NCBI RefSeq assembly: GCF_900403705.1 | Contig: NZ_OUNR01000001.1 | Location: forward strand, 744,001-808,000 | Direction of reading: 5' to 3' | Source of the DNA: Nitrospira lenta | GTDB taxonomy: Bacteria; Nitrospirota; Nitrospiria; Nitrospirales; Nitrospiraceae | DNA: 64,000 bases | In this document: piece by piece, positions 49,518-58,435 of the stretch | Position numbering within the stretch: the stretch's first letter is position 1 | How the letters are laid out: every line of letters starts with the position of its first letter | Made by a program: the position numbers and the translations under genes | The notes under the pieces: generated by a model | Database searches by the model: none | What the model was told of the DNA's origin: nothing | Seen by the model: only the letters and a program-made list of their open reading frames with translations

Positions 49518-51271
49518 TGTTGCAAGCGCTGGCCGACAGGCTCGTGAAACAATTTCCGGACGCCGTCCTCTCCGTCGATCTCGACACCGGCCGCGGTGAG
49601 ATGGCCGCCCAGGTGCGCGCGACGGATATGCTCGCGGTCGCCCGCTACCTGCACGACGCGCCCGAGATGGCCTTCAACCATATTACCGATATCTGCTCCG
49701 CGGACTACCCCGCGGACCAGACCCGGTTTGAAGTAATTTATCATTTGCTGTCACTGCCGCATGGCCGCCGGATCCGCGTAAAAGCCCGCGTCACCGAAGA
49801 TAATCCTTCGATCCCTTCGGTCACGAGCGTGTGGCGCGGCGCGGAGTTCCTTGAGCGGGAAGTGTTCGACATGATGGGCATCATCTTTACCGGACATCCG
49901 GACCTCCGCCGGATCCTCATGCCGGAAGACTATGCCGAAGGCTATCCGCTTCGGAAAGATTTCCCCACGGAGGGCCGTGGCTGGCGCAGCCAGTTCGACT
50001 TTATTCCGCGCCTCGACGAAGCGCCGGAGGAGATGACTGACGGCGAGTATTCGGAAACGGAAAAGAAGCCGTTTATCTCCACGGATGTCGCCCCTGGATC
50101 GCGGCGGCGGGAAGAACTGCTCTTGAACATGGGACCGCAACACCCCAGCACGCACGGCGTGTTGCGCGTCGTGCTCGAACTCGACGGCGAACGGATTGTT
50201 AAGGCGACCCCGGATCTCGGCTATCTCCACCGCGGCGTCGAAAAGCTGGCCGAGGGCCTGGCGTATATGCAGATTATTCCGCATACCGACCGGCTCGATT
50301 ACGTCTGCGCCATGGCCAACAATTACGCTTACGTCCGGGCCGTGGAAAAGCTGCTCGACATCACTGTGCCGGAGCGCGCCGAATACATCCGCACGCTGGT
50401 GGCGGAGATGCAGCGCATCATCGGCCACCTGTTCTGGCTGGGCACGCAGGCGCTCGACATCGGAGCCATGACCGTCTTTTTCTGGACCTTCCGCGAGCGC
50501 GAGATCCTTCTTGATCTTTTCGAGCAGCTCTGCGGCGCCCGCCTGACGCTCAATTATTACCGGATCGGCGGAGTCGACAGCGACTTCACGCCGGAGCTGG
50601 TCCAGCGGCTGCGCACATTCCTGAGCACGTTCCCGCAGAGAGTCTCCGAATATGATTCGCTCATCGCATCCAACCGCATCTGGGTCGGGCGCACGAAAAA
50701 TGTGGCCGTGATCTCCGGAGAAGACGCGATCAATTTCGGCCTCACCGGCCCCACCTTGCGCGGCTCCGGAGTCAACTACGATATTCGCAAGCTGGAACCG
50801 TACGGAGTGTACGACAAGGTGGAGTGGGACGTGCCGCTCGGGAAACATGGCGACACCTACGACCGGTACTGGGTCCGGATGGAGGAAATGCGACAGAGCG
50901 CCAGGATCATTGCACAGTGCCTGGATCAGATGCCTGAAGGGCCCATCATGGCGGACGTGCCGCAATACATCCCGCCGCCCAAGCAGCAAGTGATGCGGGA
51001 TATGGAAAGCCTGATTCATCATTTCATTATTTTCACGCAGGGCTTCAAGCCGCCGAAAGGCGAAACTTATTGCGCCACCGAAGCTCCGAAGGGCGAGTTG
51101 GGATTCTTCATCATCAGCGACGGGAGTCCCCGTCCCTACCGATTGAAGATCCGCTCCCCCTCCTTCATCCATATGGGCGCCTTCGATCATATGGCCCGAG
51201 GATACTTGATTTCCGACATCATCACGATCTTCGGTTCCTATGACATCGTGATGGGCGAGTGTGACCGGTAA
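49517..51271 (+). CDS. nuoCD: NADH-quinone oxidoreductase fused subunit C/D
   Basis: A 584-residue fusion: NuoC at about 1-170 (HITDICSADYPADQTRFEVIYHL, EVFDMMGIIFTGHPDLRRILMP) and NuoD at about 195-584 (MGPQHPSTHGVLR, GYLHRGVEKL, DRLDYV, GGVDSDFTPELV, and a C-terminal FGSYDIVMGECDR). NuoD forms the quinone-binding site with NuoB. Arg239 in YLHRGVEKL lines up with the Arg of human NDUFS2 that is methylated by NDUFAF7. The fusion is also known from E. coli. Confidence 0.97.
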   Translation: MLQALADRLVKQFPDAVLSVDLDTGRGEMAAQVRATDMLAVARYLHDAPEMAFNHITDICSADYPADQTRFEVIYHLLSLPHGRRIRVKARVTEDNPSIPSVTSVWRGAEFLEREVFDMMGIIFTGHPDLRRILMPEDYAEGYPLRKDFPTEGRGWRSQFDFIPRLDEAPEEMTDGEYSETEKKPFISTDVAPGSRRREELLLNMGPQHPSTHGVLRVVLELDGERIVKATPDLGYLHRGVEKLAEGLAYMQIIPHTDRLDYVCAMANNYAYVRAVEKLLDITVPERAEYIRTLVAEMQRIIGHLFWLGTQALDIGAMTVFFWTFREREILLDLFEQLCGARLTLNYYRIGGVDSDFTPELVQRLRTFLSTFPQRVSEYDSLIASNRIWVGRTKNVAVISGEDAINFGLTGPTLRGSGVNYDIRKLEPYGVYDKVEWDVPLGKHGDTYDRYWVRMEEMRQSARIIAQCLDQMPEGPIMADVPQYIPPPKQQVMRDMESLIHHFIIFTQGFKPPKGETYCATEAPKGELGFFIISDGSPRPYRLKIRSPSFIHMGAFDHMARGYLISDIITIFGSYDIVMGECDR

Positions 51272-51293
51272 CGAGCGAGAGACGATCAACGGC

Positions 51294-51818
51294 ATGACAC
51301 TATCAGAGAAATATAAGGACGAAATTGCGGAGATCCTGTCCCGCTATCCGGTGAAGCGCTCCGCACTGATTCCGCTGTTGTACCTAGCGCAGCGTGAACC
51401 GGGCTACATCACGGAAGCGGCCATGACGGAGATCGCCGGCCTGCTGAAGCTGACGCCGCCGCAGGTCTATGAGACCGCGACCTTCTATACGATGCTGAAC
51501 CTCAAGAAGGTCGGCACACACCATATCCAGGTGTGCAAATCCCTTATGTGCGCGCTGGTCGGATCGGACACCGTCATCGGCTGGATCAAGACCAAGCTCG
51601 GAATCGCTCCCGGCGAAACGACGGCCGACGGGCTGTTTACACTGACCGCCGTCGAATGCCTGGCGGCCTGCGGCACCGCGCCGATGATGCAGATCAACGA
51701 CGATTATTATGAACGACTGACGGAAGAGAAGGTGGAGAAGATCCTGGCGGATCTCCGGACCACCGGAACCAGCCCGTTGAAAAGCGGCCCCTACATGTGG
51801 CCGGAATCGACGCGATAA
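51294..51818 (+). CDS. nuoE: NADH-quinone oxidoreductase subunit E
   Basis: A 174-residue thioredoxin-fold subunit with a [2Fe-2S] cluster (N1a). Ligands are in CKSLMCALVGSD (C-x4-C) and ECLAACGTAP (C-x3-C). The N-terminal helical part has LIPLLYLAQREPGYI. I chose ATG 51294; a GTG at 51261 inside the end of nuoCD is in frame. It pairs with NuoF to form the NADH-oxidising tip. Confidence 0.95.
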   Translation: MTLSEKYKDEIAEILSRYPVKRSALIPLLYLAQREPGYITEAAMTEIAGLLKLTPPQVYETATFYTMLNLKKVGTHHIQVCKSLMCALVGSDTVIGWIKTKLGIAPGETTADGLFTLTAVECLAACGTAPMMQINDDYYERLTEEKVEKILADLRTTGTSPLKSGPYMWPESTR

Positions 51819-51834
51819 ACGTCTCGAACACACT

Positions 51835-53142
51835 ATGCCGAAACACGAACTCGTCCTTCTGAAAAACATGATGCAGCCCGGATACACCGGGTCGTTGGCG
51901 GACTACGAAAAGACCGGCGGCTATCAAGCCTTGCGCAACGCACTCACCAAGCTGGCGCCGACCGACGTCACGGCCACGGTCATGAAGTCCGGCCTGCGCG
52001 GCCGGGGCGGCGCAGGCTTCCCGACCGGCGTGAAGTGGGGATTTCTCCCGAAGGATTATCAAGGCCCGCGGTACCTCTGCTGCAATGCCGACGAGAGCGA
52101 ACCGGGGACCTTCAAGGACCGGCAACTCATGGAGCGGGATCCGCACCAGGTCCTCGAAGGCATTGTGCTGGCCTGCTATGCCATCGGCGCCCAGTCCGCC
52201 TACATTTACATCCGTGGCGAAATGGTCCTCGGCTCCAAGATTCTGGAGCACGCCATCGGAGAAGCCCGTGCCGCCGGATACATCGGCCAGAACATCTTTG
52301 GAACCGGCGTGACGGTAGATGTTTGGGTCCATCGCGGCGCCGGCGCCTACATCTGCGGAGAAGAAACGGCGCTGCTTGAATCGCTGGAGGGGAAGCGGGG
52401 CCTGCCGCGGGTCAAGCCGCCGTTCCCGGCGACCCATGGCCTCTACAACAAACCGACGGTCGTCAACAACGTGGAGACGCTGGCCAATCTCCCGCACATT
52501 CTTTCCCGCGGGCCCGAGTGGTTTGCCTCCATCGGCTCGCCTCCCAAGAGCACCGGCACGCGGGTCTTCTGCGTCAGCGGCCATGTGAAGCGTCCCGGGA
52601 ACTATGAATTGCCGATGGGTGTAACCGTGCGCGACCTGGTCTTCGAACATGCCGGAGGGATGCGTTCGGACAAGCCGATGAAAGCGTTTATCCCTGGCGG
52701 AGCGTCGGCCCCGTTCCTCACGCCCAGTCACCTGGATGTGAAGCTAGATTTTGAATCAGTCGCGGCAGCCGGGTCGATGCTCGGCTCCGGCGGTGTCACG
52801 GTCATGGAAGAAGGCACCAGCATGGTCTGGGCCGCCCTCCGGCTGATGGAATTTTTCTATCACGAGTCCTGCGGCAAGTGCAGTCCCTGCCGCGAAGGCA
52901 GCTCCTGGCTCGTCCAGACGATGCGCCGGATTATGGCCAAGCGCGGCCAAATGCAGGACCTTGAAACGCTGACAGATCTGTGCAAGAACATCGCCGGCCG
53001 CACAGTGTGCGCCTTCGGTGATGCCGAGGTCGCGCCGATCATGAGCACATTGAAGCACTGGCGGCATGAATACGTGACGCTCATTCAGGAAGCAGAGGCG
53101 GCGAACTTGATCCGCCCGGAGTCCGTGGGAACCAGGCACTGA
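51835..53142 (+). CDS. nuoF: NADH-quinone oxidoreductase subunit F
   Basis: A 435-residue flavoprotein. FMN and NADH bind at GLRGRGGAGFPTGVKWGF and CNADESEPGTFKDR. Cluster N3 is held by ESCGKCSPCREGSSW and a later Cys in GRTVCAFGDAE. The soluble ligand-binding and helical-bundle domains are complete. It takes the hydride from NADH and passes electrons along NuoE/NuoG. It is 16 bases after nuoE. Confidence 0.97.
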   Translation: MPKHELVLLKNMMQPGYTGSLADYEKTGGYQALRNALTKLAPTDVTATVMKSGLRGRGGAGFPTGVKWGFLPKDYQGPRYLCCNADESEPGTFKDRQLMERDPHQVLEGIVLACYAIGAQSAYIYIRGEMVLGSKILEHAIGEARAAGYIGQNIFGTGVTVDVWVHRGAGAYICGEETALLESLEGKRGLPRVKPPFPATHGLYNKPTVVNNVETLANLPHILSRGPEWFASIGSPPKSTGTRVFCVSGHVKRPGNYELPMGVTVRDLVFEHAGGMRSDKPMKAFIPGGASAPFLTPSHLDVKLDFESVAAAGSMLGSGGVTVMEEGTSMVWAALRLMEFFYHESCGKCSPCREGSSWLVQTMRRIMAKRGQMQDLETLTDLCKNIAGRTVCAFGDAEVAPIMSTLKHWRHEYVTLIQEAEAANLIRPESVGTRH

Positions 53143-53146
53143 CATT

Positions 53147-55816
53147 ATGCCGAATACGCCAGCGGAAACAGTTCGAGTCACGATCGACGGCCACACGATC
53201 AGCGTGCCGAAAGGCACCTTGCTGATTGAAGCTGCGCGGCGTGTGGGCGCGATGATTCCGCACTTCTGCTATCACCCCAAGCTCAAGCCGGACGCCAACT
53301 GCCGCATGTGTTTGGTCGAAGTCGAAAAGATGCCCAAGCTGCAAACGGCTTGCAGCACGCCGGTCACCGAGGGCATGAGCGTCCGGACGGCCACGACGGT
53401 TGTGAACGACGCCCATAAATCCGTCCTGGAATTCATTCTCGCGAATCATCCGCTGGACTGCCCGGTCTGCGACCAGGGCGGCAAATGCGACCTCCAGGAC
53501 TTCTCCCATCAGTACACCGCCACCACGAGCCGGTTCGCCGAAACCAAGCGCATTTTCCAGAAAGAATATTTCAGCCCATTGATCGAAACCCAGATGAATC
53601 GCTGCGTCCAATGCCTCCGCTGCGTCCGGTACTGCGACGAAGTGATGGACGTGAAGGCCCTCGCCCCGGTCGGCCGCGGGACGATGACGGAGATCAAGCA
53701 TTTCGGCGCCCATCCATTGGACTGTGAGTTCTGCGGAGGCTGCGTGCAGATCTGTCCGGTCGGCGCGATCACCAGCCGCCTGTCCATGTATGAATACCGT
53801 CCCTGGATGCTGAAACGCGCCGAGACGATCTGCGGCTATTGCGGCGACGGCTGCCAACTCACCGTCCAGACTAAAGACAATGAGTTGATCGAAGTGAACT
53901 CTGCCTACGGCGCCGGACGCAACAACGGCGACCTCTGCGCTAAAGGGTTCTTCGGCTTTCACGCCACCAGCCATCCTGAGCGGCTCACGCATCCCTTGAT
54001 CCGCAAAAACGGCACCCTGGTGCAAACCACCTGGGAAGAAGCGCTGGAGTTCATCGCCGAACAAGCCAGCGGGATCAAACAAGCGCACGGCGGCCAGGCA
54101 TTCGGAGGCCTGATTACGGGCCGCTGCACGAATGAGGAGCTCTATCTTTTCCAGAAATTCATGCGGCTGACCCTCGGCACCAACCATCTCGACAGCAGCG
54201 CCCGGTACGGGCAGATGAACAGTGCGCAGGCCATGCGCCGGGTGCAGGGCACCCACCGCTGGACCGTGACCTTCGAGGATCTCGAAGCCGCCGACGTGCT
54301 GTTGCTGGTGGGGACGAACATCACGGAAACGAATCCCATCACCGGCCTCGCCATCAAAGAAGCCGTCAAGAAACGCCAGGCGACTCTCATCACCGTGGAA
54401 TCGCTGCGGCCGGCGATCGGCACGATCAGTAACATCGCGAATCTGTCGCAGCACCATTTCTGCGTCTCGCCTACGCTGTTCCGCACCGCCATCCTCGGCC
54501 TGCAGAAAGCGGTCGTCGAACAGAACCTGGTCACCGCCGATCTGACCCAACTACGTTCACCCTTTGTGACCGCCGTCACCGCTCGCCTGCAAACACTCCC
54601 CTGGCAGGACATCCAAGCCGCAACAGGGTCCGGCCAGGAAGCCTATGTCGCCGCCGCGCAGGCGCTGGCCACAGGGAAACGCGTCGTCGTCGTCACTGGA
54701 CAGGGCCTCTTACGCAGTGACCAGGGCTATGCCGGCGCCATGAATCTGCTGGACCTGCTACTCCTCCTGGGCAAACTCGATCAGCCGGGCTGCGGGCTGG
54801 CTCCGCTGACGGAAGAAAACAACGACCAGGGCGCAATCGAAATGGGCGCGGTCGCCGAATTCCTACCGGGCCCCGTCGAAACGGGCGATCGTGCCGGACG
54901 AGACCGAGTCCTGGATATCTGGAAAGAAGCGCCGCCGGCAACCGAGGGCGTGGCGCTGGTTGAGATGCTGGCCCGCGCCAAATCAGGCCAGATCAAAGCC
55001 ATGTTCATTGTCGGAGAGAACCCCCTGGCCAGCCTGCCGGCTCCGTTAGAAGTACGCGAATCGCTCGACGCGTTGGACCTGCTGGTCTGCCAGGAGCTTT
55101 TCTTGACGGATACCGCCGCCCTGGCCCATGTGGTCCTGCCGGTCTGTTCGTCGCTCGAAAAAGACGGCACCTTTACCAATACGGAAGGCCTCGTCCAGGC
55201 CGTTCGGCAAACCGTCGAGCCGGTCGGCGAAGCCCGTCCTGATTGGGAAATCTTCTCGGCCCTCTCGGAGCTGCTCGGCGCACCGCTGGATTATAGCGAC
55301 AGCCGCGAGATCCTGAAGGAGATCCGCAGCCTCATCCCGGGATACGGATCGTTAGGACCGGCTCCGCTTCCCGTAAAAGTCGATCGCGCAGCGATCGATC
55401 GCTATCTCAGTCAAGGCTTTGAACGCGATCTCGCCGAGCGCTATCAGATGCCGCGCACGCCGTCCCGTCCCGACGGAACCGTACAGATTGAACTCGTGCA
55501 GAGCTTGTTCCATTCCGGCAAGCTGTCCACTAAGTCGAAAGGGTTGATCCAAATCGAAGGCCGCAGTTCGCTGCGCATCAGCCCACGCGATGCGACCCGC
55601 TTCGCCCTCGTCGACGGCAACCGTGTCCGCCTCTCGAATTCACAGGGCGAGGTCACCGCGGAAGTAAAAGTCGCGGACCGGGTGCCGGAAGGCCACGCTT
55701 GGTTCCCAGACCATTTCAGTCAGGAAGTGAACAACCTGTTCGCCTGTGTCATAGATACCGAGACCAAGGTGCCGTACATCCGGACGACCTCGGTCTCTAT
55801 GGTGAAAGTGTCGTGA
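53147..55816 (+). CDS. nuoG: NADH-quinone oxidoreductase subunit G
   Basis: An 889-residue iron-sulfur subunit. The N-terminus holds a [2Fe-2S] domain (CYHPKLKPDANCRMCLVEV, then ACSTPV). A His/Cys 4Fe-4S motif follows (HPLDCPVCDQGGKCDLQD), then two ferredoxin-type sites (CVQCLRCVRYC and CEFCGGCVQICPVGAI). Next is the extra N7-type site CGYCGDGCQ with a later CAKG, and then a molybdopterin-oxidoreductase-like domain without cofactor to the end. All ligands look intact. It lies four bases after nuoF. The remaining 45 bases to nuoH are plain. Confidence 0.96.
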   Translation: MPNTPAETVRVTIDGHTISVPKGTLLIEAARRVGAMIPHFCYHPKLKPDANCRMCLVEVEKMPKLQTACSTPVTEGMSVRTATTVVNDAHKSVLEFILANHPLDCPVCDQGGKCDLQDFSHQYTATTSRFAETKRIFQKEYFSPLIETQMNRCVQCLRCVRYCDEVMDVKALAPVGRGTMTEIKHFGAHPLDCEFCGGCVQICPVGAITSRLSMYEYRPWMLKRAETICGYCGDGCQLTVQTKDNELIEVNSAYGAGRNNGDLCAKGFFGFHATSHPERLTHPLIRKNGTLVQTTWEEALEFIAEQASGIKQAHGGQAFGGLITGRCTNEELYLFQKFMRLTLGTNHLDSSARYGQMNSAQAMRRVQGTHRWTVTFEDLEAADVLLLVGTNITETNPITGLAIKEAVKKRQATLITVESLRPAIGTISNIANLSQHHFCVSPTLFRTAILGLQKAVVEQNLVTADLTQLRSPFVTAVTARLQTLPWQDIQAATGSGQEAYVAAAQALATGKRVVVVTGQGLLRSDQGYAGAMNLLDLLLLLGKLDQPGCGLAPLTEENNDQGAIEMGAVAEFLPGPVETGDRAGRDRVLDIWKEAPPATEGVALVEMLARAKSGQIKAMFIVGENPLASLPAPLEVRESLDALDLLVCQELFLTDTAALAHVVLPVCSSLEKDGTFTNTEGLVQAVRQTVEPVGEARPDWEIFSALSELLGAPLDYSDSREILKEIRSLIPGYGSLGPAPLPVKVDRAAIDRYLSQGFERDLAERYQMPRTPSRPDGTVQIELVQSLFHSGKLSTKSKGLIQIEGRSSLRISPRDATRFALVDGNRVRLSNSQGEVTAEVKVADRVPEGHAWFPDHFSQEVNNLFACVIDTETKVPYIRTTSVSMVKVS

Positions 55817-55861
55817 GAAAATCGTGTCGATGTTGACGGTCGCTAATCCAGGGGTGTCATC

Positions 55862-56938
55862 GTGACTGAACTCAGCTTGCGTCTTGCTGTCTCGCTCGCA
55901 CAAATCGCCGCGGTCATGGGCATTGTGATGCTCACCGTGATGATTCTGACGCTCGCCGAGCGAAAAGTGCTCGGATGGATGCAGGATCGGATGGGCCCCA
56001 TGGAAGTCGGCCCCTACGGCATTCTGCAGCCGATCGCCGACGGTCTGAAACTCTTCTTCAAAGAAGACATCGTTCCGGCCGGCGCCAACAAGTTCATGTT
56101 CAGCCTCGCGCCGATTCTGGCGATGGTGCCTGCGTTAATCGGCTTTGCGGTCATTCCCTTCGGCCCGAGTGAAACCATCCAGGTATTCGGGATGACCATC
56201 ACGCCCTTCGTCATCAGCGATATCAATATCGGCGTACTCTATATCCTGGCCTTTGCCTCGATCGGCGCCTACGGCATCATCCTGGGCGGCTGGGCGTCGA
56301 ACAGCAAATACTCGCTGCTGGGCGGACTGCGGTCGGCCGCGCAGATCATCAGCTACGAATTGAACGTCGGCTTGGCCATCGTAGGCGTCCTGATCATGTC
56401 CGGCTCGCTCAGCCTGGTGAAGATCACCGACGCTCAGGCGGGCGGCTTCTGGCATTGGTACGTATTCGCCTTCCCGGCTCCGCAGATCTTCGCCTTCGTC
56501 GTCTATGTGATTTCAGCCGTTGCGGAAACGAACCGCGTCCCCTTCGACCTGCCTGAAGCCGAAAGCGAACTGGTGGCCGGATTCTTCACCGAATACAGCG
56601 GCATGCGCTTCGCTTTTTTCTTCATCGCGGAATACGCCAACATGGTGTTGGTCTCCTGCGTCGCCGCAGCCCTGTTCCTCGGCGGATGGAATGCGCCTTA
56701 TCCAGGCACCATTCTCGCGCATATCGGCCTGGAGTCCTTCGCCTGGATCGAAGGGGTGGCCTGGTTCACAGTGAAAGTGTACGGGTTTCTGTTTCTATTT
56801 TTCTGGCTGCGCGCGACGCTGCCGCGGTTGCGCTACGATCAATTGATGAAGTTCGGCTGGAAGGTCATGCTCCCGATCGCGTTGGCTAACATCGTCGTGA
56901 CCGCCATCGCCATGTACATCTATAACCAGTTCAAGTAA
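55862..56938 (+). CDS. nuoH: NADH-quinone oxidoreductase subunit H
   Basis: A 358-residue membrane subunit with eight helices. It links the quinone site to the proton channels. Signatures are LAERKVLGWMQDRMGPMEVGPYGILQPIADGLKLFFKED split over the first loop, and ETNRVPFDLPEAESELVAGFFTEYSGM with the acidic residues of the E-channel. GTG 55862 has AGGGG upstream. The C-terminal YNQFK is cytoplasmic. Confidence 0.97.
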   Translation: MTELSLRLAVSLAQIAAVMGIVMLTVMILTLAERKVLGWMQDRMGPMEVGPYGILQPIADGLKLFFKEDIVPAGANKFMFSLAPILAMVPALIGFAVIPFGPSETIQVFGMTITPFVISDINIGVLYILAFASIGAYGIILGGWASNSKYSLLGGLRSAAQIISYELNVGLAIVGVLIMSGSLSLVKITDAQAGGFWHWYVFAFPAPQIFAFVVYVISAVAETNRVPFDLPEAESELVAGFFTEYSGMRFAFFFIAEYANMVLVSCVAAALFLGGWNAPYPGTILAHIGLESFAWIEGVAWFTVKVYGFLFLFFWLRATLPRLRYDQLMKFGWKVMLPIALANIVVTAIAMYIYNQFK

Positions 56939-56952
56939 GACCGGCGAACCCA

Positions 56953-57513
56953 ATGGCCCAAGCAACGACAACAGAGCGCTTCCTCGGCTGGCTCAAGACC
57001 ATCACGTTCTATGAACTCCTGGTCGGGATGAAAGCCACGATGTCGCATCTCATTCACTACAAGCCCATCACGCTGCAATACCCGCACGAGAAACGGACCT
57101 TGCCGGATAACTATCGCGGCATGCTCGCACTCCTGCGCTACGACGATGGGACGGAGAAGTGCGTCGGCTGCGACCTCTGCGAAGCGGCCTGTCCGTCGCG
57201 CGTAATTCGCGTCGTGAGCGCGGAAATTCCTGGTGAGCCGACGAAGCGCTACTCCAAAGAGTATTCCATGAACATGACCCGCTGCCTGTTTTGCGGGATG
57301 TGCGTCGATGCCTGCCCGGTCGATGCCCTCGGCATGACCAGGGAGTTCGAGTGGGCGGTCTACGATAAGCGCGACCTCCAATTGAACAAACAACAGCTGC
57401 TCGCCATCGGCGACCGGTCGTTCCCCGTTCGTGAGAAACGCCTGGAACTCCAGCACCAGAACGTCGCCTTCTTTAATGTGGCGTTCAAGCACGTGCCGCA
57501 GAAACCGAATTGA
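56953..57513 (+). CDS. nuoI: NADH-quinone oxidoreductase subunit I
   Basis: A 186-residue ferredoxin-like subunit with two [4Fe-4S] clusters (N6a/N6b). The motifs are CVGCDLCEAACPSRVI and CLFCGMCVDACPVDALG, ending in the usual E-x-x-x-x-x-Y-D tail. The N-terminal amphipathic helix binds the membrane arm. It lies 14 bases after nuoH. A 100-base gap without recognised signals follows before nuoJ. Confidence 0.97.
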   Translation: MAQATTTERFLGWLKTITFYELLVGMKATMSHLIHYKPITLQYPHEKRTLPDNYRGMLALLRYDDGTEKCVGCDLCEAACPSRVIRVVSAEIPGEPTKRYSKEYSMNMTRCLFCGMCVDACPVDALGMTREFEWAVYDKRDLQLNKQQLLAIGDRSFPVREKRLELQHQNVAFFNVAFKHVPQKPN

Positions 57514-57613
57514 GGCCGGACCGTTGATGGGGTCCGACTTCCCCGACGGAGAGACCGGACAGTGATAAATCCATGCCCGTCATACGACAAGGCACGGCCC
57601 TAGAGGAAACGAC

Positions 57614-58126
57614 GTGGAGCACTTGTTCTTCGGATATTTCGCCGGCGTGATCGCCCTCACGGCAGTATTCGTCGTGGCGTTCAGAAACCCGATTTACAGC
57701 GCGCTCTCGCTGCTCATCATGTTCTTCCACGTCGCGGGGCTCTACGTGACGCTGCACGCCGAATTTCTGGCGGCCGTTCAGGTCATTGTGTATGCCGGCG
57801 CCATCCTGGTCCTCTACCTCTTCGTCGTCATGCTCCTCAATCTCCATCGCGACGACCGCTACCATAGCCAATGGCGCGCAGCCGCATTTGTCGGTGGGCC
57901 GTTGCTTATCGAATTTCTGGTGCTCTTGGCCGGCAGCCTGTCCGCCCCGCCCGCGGCCTTGCCGCGCATCGATATGGAAACCGGGGACAATACGCTGGCG
58001 ATCGGAGAAACACTGTTTTCAACGTACTTGTTCCCGTTTGAAGTAGCCTCGCTCATCCTCTTGGTGGCCATGATCGGCGCCATTGTCCTGGCGAAGCGAG
58101 AAGTCCCGGAGACACCCGCGTTATGA
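57614..58126 (+). CDS. nuoJ: NADH-quinone oxidoreductase subunit J
   Basis: A 170-residue membrane subunit with five helices. The third has [22 protein letters not shown], with the pi-bulge region that moves during coupling. Start GTG 57614 has AGAGGA six bases upstream. It overlaps nuoK by four bases (ATGA at 58123-58126). Confidence 0.96.
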   Translation: MEHLFFGYFAGVIALTAVFVVAFRNPIYSALSLLIMFFHVAGLYVTLHAEFLAAVQVIVYAGAILVLYLFVVMLLNLHRDDRYHSQWRAAAFVGGPLLIEFLVLLAGSLSAPPAALPRIDMETGDNTLAIGETLFSTYLFPFEVASLILLVAMIGAIVLAKREVPETPAL

Positions 58127-58428
58127 CCGTTCCGATTACCTACTATCTGGTCTTGAGCGCCATCGTCTTTCTGACGGGATTGGTGGGCGTGCTCATTCGC
58201 CGCAATATCATCGCGATTCTGCTGTCGGTGGAATTGATGTTGAACGCCACGAATATCAACTTCGTGGCCTTCTCCGAACATCTGCACGATCTGGGCGGAC
58301 AGGTCTTTGTCTTTTTCACCCTCACCGTGGCAGCCGCCGAAGTCGCGGTCGGATTGGCAATCATCATCGCCCTGCACCGGTCCAAAGACACGATCAACGT
58401 AGAACAGTTCAATCTGTTGAAGTGGTAA
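58123..58428 (+). CDS. nuoK: NADH-quinone oxidoreductase subunit K
   Basis: A 101-residue subunit with three helices. The second and third carry the conserved Glu residues of the proton path ([17 protein letters not shown] and [17 protein letters not shown]). Related to MrpC. Its start overlaps the nuoJ stop, so the two are translated together. Confidence 0.97.
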   Translation: MTVPITYYLVLSAIVFLTGLVGVLIRRNIIAILLSVELMLNATNINFVAFSEHLHDLGGQVFVFFTLTVAAAEVAVGLAIIIALHRSKDTINVEQFNLLKW

Positions 58429-58435
58429 CTCGACG

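Noticed and set aside
49751-54550. Several long minus-strand frames opposite nuoCD, nuoF and nuoG
   Set aside because: They run antisense to intact complex I genes and read as Asp/His/Arg-rich shadows.
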